A DNA stretch of 5,148 bases from an uncultured Eubacteriales bacterium (GTDB taxonomy: Bacteria; Bacillota; Clostridia; Oscillospirales; Oscillospiraceae): contig CABRZL010000126.1 of the NCBI GenBank assembly GCA_902475435.1, forward strand, positions 1 to 5,148. The letters run 5' to 3'. Shown in pieces: positions 1 through 5,148 of this stretch. The notes beneath the pieces are model-generated. The model ran no database searches. It had not been told where the DNA came from and worked only from the letters and a program-made list of their open reading frames with translations. Made by a program: the position numbers and the translations under genes. How positions within the stretch are numbered: the first letter of the stretch is position 1; each line of letters begins with the position of its first letter.

Positions 1-52
1 TCTTCGACGATGGACGCCACATAGATATCGCCGTAATGTTTCAGATCATGGA
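1..52. other. Unassigned coding scrap at left edge
   Basis: This short stretch is open on both strands and I cannot assign it. On the plus strand, one frame reads FDDGRHIDIAVMFQIMEK and runs on through the hairpin to a TAA at 111-113, which would be unusual for a real gene end. On the minus strand, a frame reads LFHDLKHYGDIYVASIVE, preceded in frame by a TAA inside the hairpin. Either could be the end or the middle of a gene that lies mostly outside the window. No start codon with a ribosome binding site is visible. Confidence 0.2.
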
Positions 53-98
53 AAAGTTAACACACCCCTTGGGTCATCCCAAGGGGTGTGTTAACTTT
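53..98 (-). terminator. Perfect 21-bp hairpin, probable intrinsic terminator
   Basis: The arms at 53-73 and 78-98 are exact reverse complements of 21 bases around a four-base loop (TCAT). The GC-rich core is CACCCCTTGGG paired with CCCAAGGGGTG. Read leftward, the stem ends in AACTTTTCC, a short T tract. Read rightward, it ends in AACTTTAAG, which is weaker. The hairpin lies 33 bases past the stop of the sortase remnant, so the natural reading is a terminator for leftward transcription, possibly bidirectional. The T tract is short and partly inside the stem, and the arm is unusually long and perfect. A small mobile-element inverted repeat is therefore a weaker alternative. Confidence 0.7.
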
Positions 99-131
99 AA
101 GTGTAATGGTTAACATCTTTCCTCCTTCGTT

Positions 132-343
132 TCAATCTGTTCTGATGCCCCGAACCAGCAGCCGGTGGCTGTTGACGGTGACAGAGACGCAGGTGACCAG
201 AGGCACATAGTCCTTTTCCTCCACAATATTTAGGTCTGATCCACGGTGTAGGTCATGGTTTTGTTGTATGCGTGGATATAGAAAATGTCCCCCAACTCCA
301 GCTTGGGAAGTTCGGTAAACAACCTGGCGTTGATTGCCGGGAC
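132..343 (-). pseudogene. Class C (pilus-type) sortase, C-terminal remnant, frameshifted
   Basis: Two reading frames must be joined to see this gene. In one frame (about 343 down to 233) the translation contains NARLFTEL and then GDIFYIHAYNKTMTYTVD, the strand pattern that precedes the active-site cysteine in class C sortases. That frame hits TAA at 232-230. The next frame carries IVEEKDYVPLVTC and VNSHRLLVRGIR and stops at TGA 134-132. This supplies the catalytic cysteine of the LVTC motif and the catalytic arginine of LLVRG. About ten residues expected between the two pieces are missing, so a small deletion probably caused the shift. The usual CTPYG after the cysteine has become CVSVT. The catalytic histidine region (GHRGLP-type) and the N-terminal membrane anchor are absent. 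Class C sortases polymerise pilins at the outer face of the Gram-positive membrane, but this copy cannot be functional. Confidence 0.8.
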
Positions 344-344
344 C

Positions 345-711
345 TTTTTCTACATCCGGTTCTGGGTTGACCATGGGACTTGGCTTCGGCGTCTACGATG
401 TGTCCGGCTCAGTTCTGCCTGTTCTTTCCTGGGACTCCGGGCTGCTTTTCAGTACGGACCCGGGAGATTCCGTGTCCGTCTGCACTTTCTCAAAATGCCT
501 GGTGGCCTCCTGAGTAAGGGTCTGCATAGGCGGCAGAAAAGTTGGGAGACTGTTTCGGAAACAAATATAGAAGCAGTTTCTGTGCTTCTACAGTCGGCGT
601 ATCCATCTCCGGCAATTCCGGGGTGAATTTCACCGTTGGGGGCTTTGGTGTTTCCACCCAAATCGCCTGCAGCTCCGGCTCTGATTTGGGCTGAACCTGT
701 TTTAGTTTCAC
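345..711 (-). pseudogene. Broken proline/glutamate-rich coding remnants
   Basis: No intact gene fits this interval, but minus-strand frames have biased, coding-like composition. One frame opens with GTG at 711 and reads KLKQVQPKSEPELQAIW, then a proline-rich stretch (WVETPKPPTVKFTPELPEMD), and stops near 490. A second frame further on reads TLTQEATRHFEKVQTDTESP and stops with TAG at 395-393. Directly after that stop, the frame reads TPKPSPMVNPEPDVEKG and runs into the sortase remnant. The Pro/Glu/Thr-rich character resembles linkers of secreted, wall-anchored or conjugation-associated proteins, which would suit the sortase beside it. No domain is recognisable. The several frame changes indicate decay or a junction of unrelated fragments. 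The family is unknown. Confidence 0.4.
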
Positions 712-796
712 TGCTTTGGTGATGTTGACCCTCTATTTATCATGAGGTCGGCCAAGAGTTCCAGGATATTTTAAAGAAATATTACTAGGATTGCTT

Positions 797-2425
797 TTAA
801 GATTTTCTCGTCAAAATCCGACGCAGTCCCTCGGCCAGTGCATTGATTTCTTCAAAGGTATTGTAAAATGCCGGAGAGACTCGCAGTGTATAAGGGATAC
901 CCAGAGCCTGGTGCAAAGGCTGTGCGCAGTGGTTTCCGGACCGCAGGGCGATACCCAATTGGTCCAGCAGCGTTGCTGCTTCAAATGGTTCTACCCCATC
1001 AATTGTAAAGGCCAGACATCCCTCTCTTGGTGCAGTTCCACAAATGCGGATGCCCGGGATTTCCAATAGCAGCGACTGTGTATGTTTCAATAGTGCGGTT
1101 TCATGGTCCTGCCAACCTTTTGGGAGGGTTTTCCGATATTTTATAATTGCCGATAGTCCCACTGCGCCAGATATATTGGGCGTTCCGGCCTCCAATGTAG
1201 GAAGAAACGTCGTTTTATTTTTTGTAACAGTGTCAACCATACCGCCGCCGAAAACCATTGGCTGTAAGGGTTCCTTACAGTATAGCAGCCCTACTCCGAA
1301 GGGCCCGCCCAGCTTGTGAGCGGAGCAGACAAAGAAGTCGCAGTCTAACTTTTTTACGTCAATCTTCCGATGACAGACTGACTGTGCGCCATCCACTAGA
1401 ACGTGGATGCCCCGGCTGTGCGCCAGGGTTACGATCTTCTCAACAGGCGTTACAGTTCCCAATACATTAGAGCAGTGGGTTACTGCCAGCAGTCCTATGT
1501 CTTTTGTCAGCAGATGATCCAGAATTTCCATATCCAGTGTACCATCCTGTAAAACCGGGCATACCCGGAAAGGTCTCCCTTGCTGCTGACACAGCTGCTG
1601 CCAGGGTACAAAGTTGGAGTGGTGTTCTAGTGCCGTGGTGACTATGCCCCCCCTATTCCGGGAGAATGCCATTGCCACTCGATTAATGCCGTCAGTAGTA
1701 CCGGAGGTAAAGGTGATCTGTCCCGGTTGTGCGCCCAAAAATTCAGCGCAAACCACCCGGGCATGCTCATAGGCATCGGTACAATAGCTGGAGAGACTGT
1801 GAATTCCTCGATGGACATTGCCCCGGCATCGATCGATTTCCTGCACTGCATCCAAAACACTCCTAGGCATCTGTGCTGTGGCAGCATTATCCAGGTAGAT
1901 TAGTCTATGACCATGCACAGTTTGGGACAGTGCTGGAAAGTCTAACCGAACTGTTTTTACGTCAAAATTTGTATTTTCGTTGGTGCCTTGGAAGGTCGAA
2001 ACTGCACAGGATGTGTTCCGGTTTTGTCCGCAGATAAAATGCGTTAATTCCGTCACAGTGGTGATATTAGCAAATTCCTCCGGCGTCATGGTCACGTCAA
2101 AAATCTTTTGCACTGCCTTCATCAGCAGAATCTTTTTGGTGATGACAGATGACGCCCCGGCGCAGGAACGGGAGATTTCTACCGGGTCTATGCCCATGCG
2201 TTTCAATTCCAGCATATGCCGGAGACTGATGTCCGCCAGGTCCAGTAGCTTGTCACTGCTACACATCTCGCGAGTCAGTCCAAAACGATCCCGGATATAC
2301 CCCATAACTAGTGGATAAACTGTATCAAACTCCCGATGTTTCAAAGTCCGGTAGGCATCCGCATACCAAGTGAGATCGTGGGATGTGCTTTTCGGCCGGA
2401 TTAAGATATCTTCTTTGGATTTCAT
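797..2425 (-). CDS. SufS/CsdA-type cysteine desulfurase with extra N-terminal domain
   Basis: A cytoplasmic PLP enzyme of aminotransferase class V, expected to take sulfur from L-cysteine as a protein persulfide and release alanine. It has 542 residues, against about 405 for ordinary SufS. The catalytic domain runs from about residue 155 to the end. It shows YLDNAAT (177-183), TSGTTDGIN (240-248), EHHSN near 267-271, VDGAQSVCH (344-352), the PLP-binding lysine K371 in SAHKLGG, the active-site cysteine C500 in RSGNHCAQP, and RVSPAFYNT (515-523). The NHCAQP loop is of the group II type, which normally uses SufE- or SufU-like acceptors; none is present here. Residues 1 to about 150 are an added helical domain whose end (about 90-131) loosely resembles the second half of an acyl carrier protein but lacks a clear DSL serine. 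I chose the ATG at 2425 because it overlaps the upstream stop as TAATG; the longer start at 2470 lies inside the upstream gene. The ribosome binding site is weak, which fits translational coupling. No Fe-S assembly genes are nearby, so the sulfur acceptor is unknown. Confidence 0.9.
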   Translation of the reverse strand: MKSKEDILIRPKSTSHDLTWYADAYRTLKHREFDTVYPLVMGYIRDRFGLTREMCSSDKLLDLADISLRHMLELKRMGIDPVEISRSCAGASSVITKKILLMKAVQKIFDVTMTPEEFANITTVTELTHFICGQNRNTSCAVSTFQGTNENTNFDVKTVRLDFPALSQTVHGHRLIYLDNAATAQMPRSVLDAVQEIDRCRGNVHRGIHSLSSYCTDAYEHARVVCAEFLGAQPGQITFTSGTTDGINRVAMAFSRNRGGIVTTALEHHSNFVPWQQLCQQQGRPFRVCPVLQDGTLDMEILDHLLTKDIGLLAVTHCSNVLGTVTPVEKIVTLAHSRGIHVLVDGAQSVCHRKIDVKKLDCDFFVCSAHKLGGPFGVGLLYCKEPLQPMVFGGGMVDTVTKNKTTFLPTLEAGTPNISGAVGLSAIIKYRKTLPKGWQDHETALLKHTQSLLLEIPGIRICGTAPREGCLAFTIDGVEPFEAATLLDQLGIALRSGNHCAQPLHQALGIPYTLRVSPAFYNTFEEINALAEGLRRILTRKS

Positions 2426-2427
2426 TA
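2423..2427 (-). promoter_or_regulatory. TAATG stop-start overlap coupling the two operon genes
   Basis: On the minus strand the isomerase-like gene ends in TAA (2427-2425) and the desulfurase begins with ATG (2425-2423), sharing one base. Upstream of this ATG there is only a weak, distant purine run (GGAAG). The terminating ribosome probably re-initiates, which would fix the two proteins at a near-constant ratio. Confidence 0.8.
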
Positions 2428-3972
2428 CGCTGTGATGACTTCCAGCCCAAGATGGCGGCCCAGTGCGCAAACCTGGTCAAAGCAGTCACCATATACCAGG
2501 GGCACATGGTTGCCCACTTCCAACTGTTTCTGGAAAAAGTCGTTTCCGTCTTTTACCCGGAAGAACACTCCCTCGGAGCAGGAGTAATCGCCAAAGCCTA
2601 CGCCGCCGACGATTTCACCCTTTGAAACGAACAGTTTGGAGCAGTCCGGAGAGATGCGGCACATGGTAATGGTCTGTCCTATGTCTTGATTGAAGTCATA
2701 ACGGAGCGTAACACCAAAGCCGCTGGCGGCAAAGGGACGGATTGCATAGGGTGCCTTGGGGGCATCCCAGCCCTGCATATTCCGGCGGGGGACAGCATGC
2801 CATGTGAGGATCACATTGTCTGGATCTGCCTTCACCACATCCATACACTTGTCGTTGATATCTGTATGGAAGAATGGGGAAAGGCCGTAACGGCCCGTGG
2901 CAATGGCCTTGGCATCGTGGGTAGTGTTGCCCATATAGGCGGGCTTATCTGCCAAAGTGGATAGGATTGCAATGGACAGGCAGGCGGGAATGTCATACTC
3001 GCAGGCCGAGGGGATACCATTTTCACCCAGTAGAGAATGGGTCAGGCAGAAAGTCATGTGTTCCTCATTGAGCCGACGGGTAGCACAGGCATCGGGACAG
3101 GGAACTGCAAAGGCGTTACAGCCGTAATAGTCCAGCATCTTTTTCACCGTGATGTAGAACCGCCCTGAGTTTAGAACCTCTTCCCGGCTCATGTCGCATT
3201 CCACGGCATTTCCCATTAGATCATCCGCAAGTGCCTCTATCTCCTGTACATCATCATCAGTTGGATTCAAGGCTGCTCGGCCAGGGAGAGTGTAATTCTC
3301 TCCGGACTTGCCAATGTGGGTTTGATCTATCAGCTCATGGAGGTTCACAAAGGTAAACTGCGTTCCCAATTTATCGGTGACATGTTCCAGACTTACAAAA
3401 TTACCCATATCGCTGATAGAGCGAGTGGTTCCGAAGCGTGCGGCACAGAGTACCCGAGTTTCTCGAAGCATTTTTGTCACCCGCAGTACCTCTAGAAAAT
3501 CTACGGTCTCCTTCCAGGTGCGGTATGCATAGCTGCTTAGACCTCTGGCCCGGGTAGAGGCAATGAGAATGGTCTGCATACACTGGGGACCAGGGATGGT
3601 GATGATGGGCTTTTCAGCCTTCTGCATAAAATCAATGATCAAATCACTGAGCCGTCCCATGGGGCCAATCAGGTAGATATCTACTTGATCCCGGTCCTTC
3701 AACATATCCGCCATGATCTTGGGCGTCACCAGAAATTCCTCGTTCCGATCCACCCAGATAGGTTCCATAACATGAAAGTGCGGACTCGCCAAATTTTCAG
3801 CAATTTCCTCCCGGGCGCCTTTTATCAGCTCTGCGTTTGCCATATCGTCAAATTCCTTTGTCAATTCAAAGCCTTTACCCATACGGCAGGGGCCTTCAAA
3901 CACATAGTCATGGTGCAGCGTCACCAAAATGGGACAGATATTCAGCTTTACGTCTTTTCCAAGATGAATCAT
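2425..3972 (-). CDS. L-fucose/L-arabinose isomerase superfamily protein
   Basis: A 515-residue cytoplasmic protein with the outline of aldose-ketose isomerases of the FucI/AraA superfamily, which interconvert sugars using a bound divalent metal. It is shorter than E. coli FucI (about 590) and close to AraA (about 500). Recognisable parts are DIYLIGPMGRLSD (98-110), SACEYDIPACL (322-332), PAYMGNTTHD (344-353), NVILTWHAVP (386-395) and the C-terminal VGNHVPLVYGD (486-496). E325 and H489 match expected metal ligands. The position 24 residues after E325, an aspartate in FucI, is N349 here. Seventeen cysteines are present, six of them between 285 and 331. The ATG at 3972 has an AGGAGG ribosome binding site 8 bases upstream. 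The gene is first in the operon and its TAA overlaps the desulfurase ATG. The fold assignment is fairly firm. The reaction is unknown, and the sulfur-enzyme partner argues against simple fucose or arabinose use. Confidence 0.75.
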   Translation of the reverse strand: MIHLGKDVKLNICPILVTLHHDYVFEGPCRMGKGFELTKEFDDMANAELIKGAREEIAENLASPHFHVMEPIWVDRNEEFLVTPKIMADMLKDRDQVDIYLIGPMGRLSDLIIDFMQKAEKPIITIPGPQCMQTILIASTRARGLSSYAYRTWKETVDFLEVLRVTKMLRETRVLCAARFGTTRSISDMGNFVSLEHVTDKLGTQFTFVNLHELIDQTHIGKSGENYTLPGRAALNPTDDDVQEIEALADDLMGNAVECDMSREEVLNSGRFYITVKKMLDYYGCNAFAVPCPDACATRRLNEEHMTFCLTHSLLGENGIPSACEYDIPACLSIAILSTLADKPAYMGNTTHDAKAIATGRYGLSPFFHTDINDKCMDVVKADPDNVILTWHAVPRRNMQGWDAPKAPYAIRPFAASGFGVTLRYDFNQDIGQTITMCRISPDCSKLFVSKGEIVGGVGFGDYSCSEGVFFRVKDGNDFFQKQLEVGNHVPLVYGDCFDQVCALGRHLGLEVITA

Positions 3973-3980
3973 AAGTCATA

Positions 3981-3986
3981 CCTCCT
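3981..3986 (-). promoter_or_regulatory. Strong ribosome binding site of the isomerase-like gene
   Basis: The minus strand reads AGGAGG with 8 bases before the ATG at 3972. This is a full consensus Shine-Dalgarno site and it settles the start of the first gene in the operon. Confidence 0.9.
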
Positions 3987-4013
3987 GATTGTTTCGATTC
4001 TTTGTATAATTTT

Positions 4014-4042
4014 ATTATATCGGGCAGCTGGAACAAAGTAAA
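4014..4042 (-). promoter_or_regulatory. Promoter of the isomerase-desulfurase operon
   Basis: On the minus strand, a -35 element TTTACT (4042-4037) is followed by a 17-base spacer and a perfect -10 element TATAAT (4019-4014). Transcription should start near 4007, giving a leader of about 35 bases that includes the AGGAGG site. The -35 element matches only four of six consensus bases, which suits a promoter that needs activation by the divergent LysR-type regulator. Confidence 0.75.
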
Positions 4043-4058
4043 ACAATTCTCCTTCCTA

Positions 4059-4087
4059 TTTACAATATATTGTTGTTTATATATAAT
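4059..4087 (+). promoter_or_regulatory. Promoter of the LysR-type regulator gene
   Basis: TTTACA at 4059-4064 (five of six consensus bases), a 17-base spacer, and TATAAT at 4082-4087 form a near-ideal sigma-A promoter. Transcription should start near 4094, leaving a leader of about 70 bases. The -35 element is only 16 bases from the -35 of the divergent operon promoter, so one bound regulator could act on both. Confidence 0.75.
4062..4073. promoter_or_regulatory. Palindromic candidate operator for the LysR-type regulator
   Basis: ACAATATATTGT is a perfect 12-bp dyad covering the end of the regulator's -35 element and the start of its spacer. A wider set of half sites also exists: AACAAT at 4042-4047 faces ATTGTT at 4069-4074 across 21 bases. 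LysR-type proteins bind dyads between divergent promoters and commonly repress their own gene, so this is the best operator candidate. The region is AT-rich, which lowers the weight of a short palindrome. Confidence 0.5.
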
Positions 4088-4148
4088 CATATAATGGAGA
4101 TATTTACACCAAAACATTGTATATCCTTTAGCTTTTATGGGACATTAA

Positions 4149-4153
4149 GGGGG
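4149..4153 (+). promoter_or_regulatory. Ribosome binding site deciding the LysR start
   Basis: AAGGGGGTG contains a GGGGG core at 4149-4153 that ends 9 bases before the ATG at 4163. The earlier in-frame ATG codons at 4070 and 4094 have no such site. The 4070 ATG also lies upstream of the predicted transcription start. Confidence 0.75.
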
Positions 4154-4162
4154 TGTAGGCCT

Positions 4163-5044
4163 ATGCTATACCAACGTATCCGTAGTTTTTTGGAGGTGGC
4201 AAGCTGCCTGAGCTTTTCAACAGCGGCGAGCAATCTCTACATCAGCCAACAGGCGGTGACGAAGCAGATTGCTGCCCTGGAGCAGGAGTTAGGGATCAAG
4301 CTGTTTTACCGTACAACCAGACAGGTAACCTTAACACCTGCGGGCAGTCTCCTCCGAGATGATTTTATCCAGATCAATCGCCAGATCAGTGACAGTATCC
4401 GCCGAGCCAGAGAGCTGGAGGCCTCTGGGAAATCACTTCTTCGTGTAGGTTTTCTTTCCGCACTGTCTCGAAAGGATATTATTTTGCCAGTGACGGACTA
4501 TCTGATGCAAAGCTATCCCAACATGGAACTTGATATTCAACTCATGGACTTTGTGGTATTACGAAACAGCCTGTTGGACAACAAATTAGACTTCTGTGTG
4601 ACAACCTCCAATGACTGGAGGCTCTGGCCTGGCGTTCAGACTACCGTGTTGCAGAAAAAACAGTTTCAGGTGGTTTATTCCCTTCGGCACCCTTTAGCGC
4701 AATGTAATGAAATCACCCTGGCGGAGCTGGCCCATCATACACAGTTGGTCCTTCCAAATGACAACCTTTTGGAGGGGGTGGAGCAGTGGGGGCGACGGAT
4801 TCCTTTTTGCCGGGTCATATCCTGCATGGATATCAGTACGCTGATGGTACGACTGGAACTTGGTGAGGGCTTTGCCTTGCTGACTAAGGTCATTGAAGGG
4901 CATGATGCTCCAAATCTCCGCTATTGGGATGTGCCGTTCCCAGAAGCCCACGCAGAGATTGTCTGCATCTGCCCGGGAAGCGCTAGAGACGAAATCAAGC
5001 AGATCATTCATGGGATACAAGATAACGAACTTGTGAAAATATAG
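4163..5044 (+). CDS. LysR-type transcriptional regulator
   Basis: A 293-residue DNA-binding regulator, typical in length for the LysR family. Residues 1 to about 60 form the winged helix-turn-helix: RIRSFLEVASCLSFSTAASN, then LYISQQAVTKQIAALEQELG as the recognition segment, then LFYRTTRQVTLTPAG as the wing. Residues about 61-90 are the linker helix, and about 92-293 the two-lobed effector-binding domain starting at LLRVGFLSAL. The start at 4163 gives the canonical N-terminus; longer in-frame starts add an unrelated tail. It is transcribed away from the isomerase-desulfurase operon across 190 bases, the classic layout for a LysR regulator and its target. The ligand cannot be inferred and is presumably the substrate or product of that operon. 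The TAG ends one base before the stop of a convergent gene fragment, and no terminator is visible after it. Confidence 0.95.
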   Translation: MLYQRIRSFLEVASCLSFSTAASNLYISQQAVTKQIAALEQELGIKLFYRTTRQVTLTPAGSLLRDDFIQINRQISDSIRRARELEASGKSLLRVGFLSALSRKDIILPVTDYLMQSYPNMELDIQLMDFVVLRNSLLDNKLDFCVTTSNDWRLWPGVQTTVLQKKQFQVVYSLRHPLAQCNEITLAELAHHTQLVLPNDNLLEGVEQWGRRIPFCRVISCMDISTLMVRLELGEGFALLTKVIEGHDAPNLRYWDVPFPEAHAEIVCICPGSARDEIKQIIHGIQDNELVKI

Positions 5045-5045
5045 T

Positions 5046-5148
5046 CTAAATCTTAGAATTTGCTACAGCATATATGGTTGGCAGCAGTCCCAACACCTTG
5101 AGCCGGGGATTGCCCTGAGCCTGAATTAAATGAATCAGCTCCAACATA
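5046..5148 (-). pseudogene. ParA-like ATPase fragment, truncated at its end
   Basis: The minus strand is open from the window edge to TAG at 5048-5046, giving 33 residues or more. The translation includes LELIHLIQAQ and NPRLKVLGLLPTIY. The second piece resembles the core of ParA/Soj partition ATPases, where a strand of the type NPxLxVLGxLPTMYD is followed by a helix with an arginine. Here the frame departs after the tyrosine (AVANSKI) and stops, so the remaining roughly 80-100 residues of a ParA are missing. The first ATG at 5147 may be internal, with the gene continuing outside the window. ParA homologues are common on plasmids and integrative elements. The match is short and the call is tentative. 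Confidence 0.45.

Noticed and set aside
285..626. Plus-strand open frame of 113 codons
   Set aside because: It is antisense to the sortase and Pro/Glu-rich remnants, lacks a recognisable domain, and has no ribosome binding site. The sortase motifs on the opposite strand explain the region better.
766..782. Small dyad (ATATTT, five-base loop, AAATAT) just past the desulfurase stop, considered as a terminator
   Set aside because: The six pairs are all A-T and no T tract follows in the direction of transcription, so it should not terminate. The operon transcript may run on to the hairpin at 53-98.
797..2425. Assigning the desulfurase to housekeeping Fe-S cluster assembly (sufS)
   Set aside because: The catalytic domain fits, but the extra N-terminal domain, the coupling to an isomerase-like gene and the lack of suf or isc neighbours make that symbol misleading.
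2426..2470. A longer start for the desulfurase at 2470, adding 15 residues
   Set aside because: It lies inside the isomerase-like gene, the added residues resemble no family N-terminus, and the ATG at 2425 forms a clean TAATG coupling site.
3685..4041. Plus-strand open frame of 118 codons crossing the operon promoter
   Set aside because: It is mostly antisense to the start of the isomerase-like gene, runs through its ribosome binding site and promoter, and shows no family signature.
4090..4095. Second TATAAT as an alternative LysR -10 element
   Set aside because: The nearest -35-like sequence (TTGTTT at 4071-4076) leaves only 13 bases of spacer, while the 4082-4087 box has a near-consensus -35 at exactly 17 bases.
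4070..4162. Longer in-frame starts for the LysR gene at 4070 or 4094
   Set aside because: Neither has a ribosome binding site. The 4070 ATG precedes the predicted transcription start, and LysR proteins normally begin right before the helix-turn-helix, as with the 4163 start.

Overview
The window reads like an accessory segment of a mid-GC anaerobic Firmicute, probably a gut clostridium of the Oscillospiraceae or Lachnospiraceae type. This is inferred from the strong AGGAGG ribosome binding site, consensus-like TATAAT promoters, codon use, and Gram-positive debris such as a class C (pilus-type) sortase remnant. No ribosomal RNA, tRNA, CRISPR array or intact transposase is visible.

Layout from left to right. 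Positions 1-52 hold only a coding scrap. Positions 53-98 form a perfect 21-bp hairpin that probably terminates leftward transcription. Positions 132-343 (minus strand) are the frameshifted C-terminal third of a class C sortase. Positions 345-711 hold broken proline- and glutamate-rich coding remnants on the same strand. Next come two intact minus-strand genes. The upstream one (3972 to 2425) is a 515-residue member of the L-fucose/L-arabinose isomerase superfamily. The downstream one (2425 to 797) is a SufS/CsdA-type cysteine desulfurase carrying an extra N-terminal domain of about 150 residues. The two overlap in a TAATG junction and should be translationally coupled. A divergent plus-strand LysR-type regulator (4163-5044) follows. 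At the right edge, a truncated ParA-like ATPase fragment on the minus strand begins one base after the LysR stop codon.

The working unit is the LysR regulator plus the divergent two-gene operon. Two good sigma-A promoters lie back to back in the 190-bp intergenic region, with a perfect 12-bp palindrome over the regulator's own -35 element. The arrangement suggests an inducible catabolic or biosynthetic module pairing a sugar-isomerase fold with sulfur taken from cysteine. The substrate cannot be read from the sequence. No SufBCD, SufU/IscU or SufE gene is nearby, so a general Fe-S assembly role is not supported by context.

Broken genes on both sides (sortase remnant left, truncated ParA-like fragment right) suggest that the three-gene module sits in a rearranged, formerly mobile region. 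The most interesting points are the pairing itself, the unusual N-terminal domain on the desulfurase, and an Asp-to-Asn change at a likely metal-ligand position of the isomerase-like protein.
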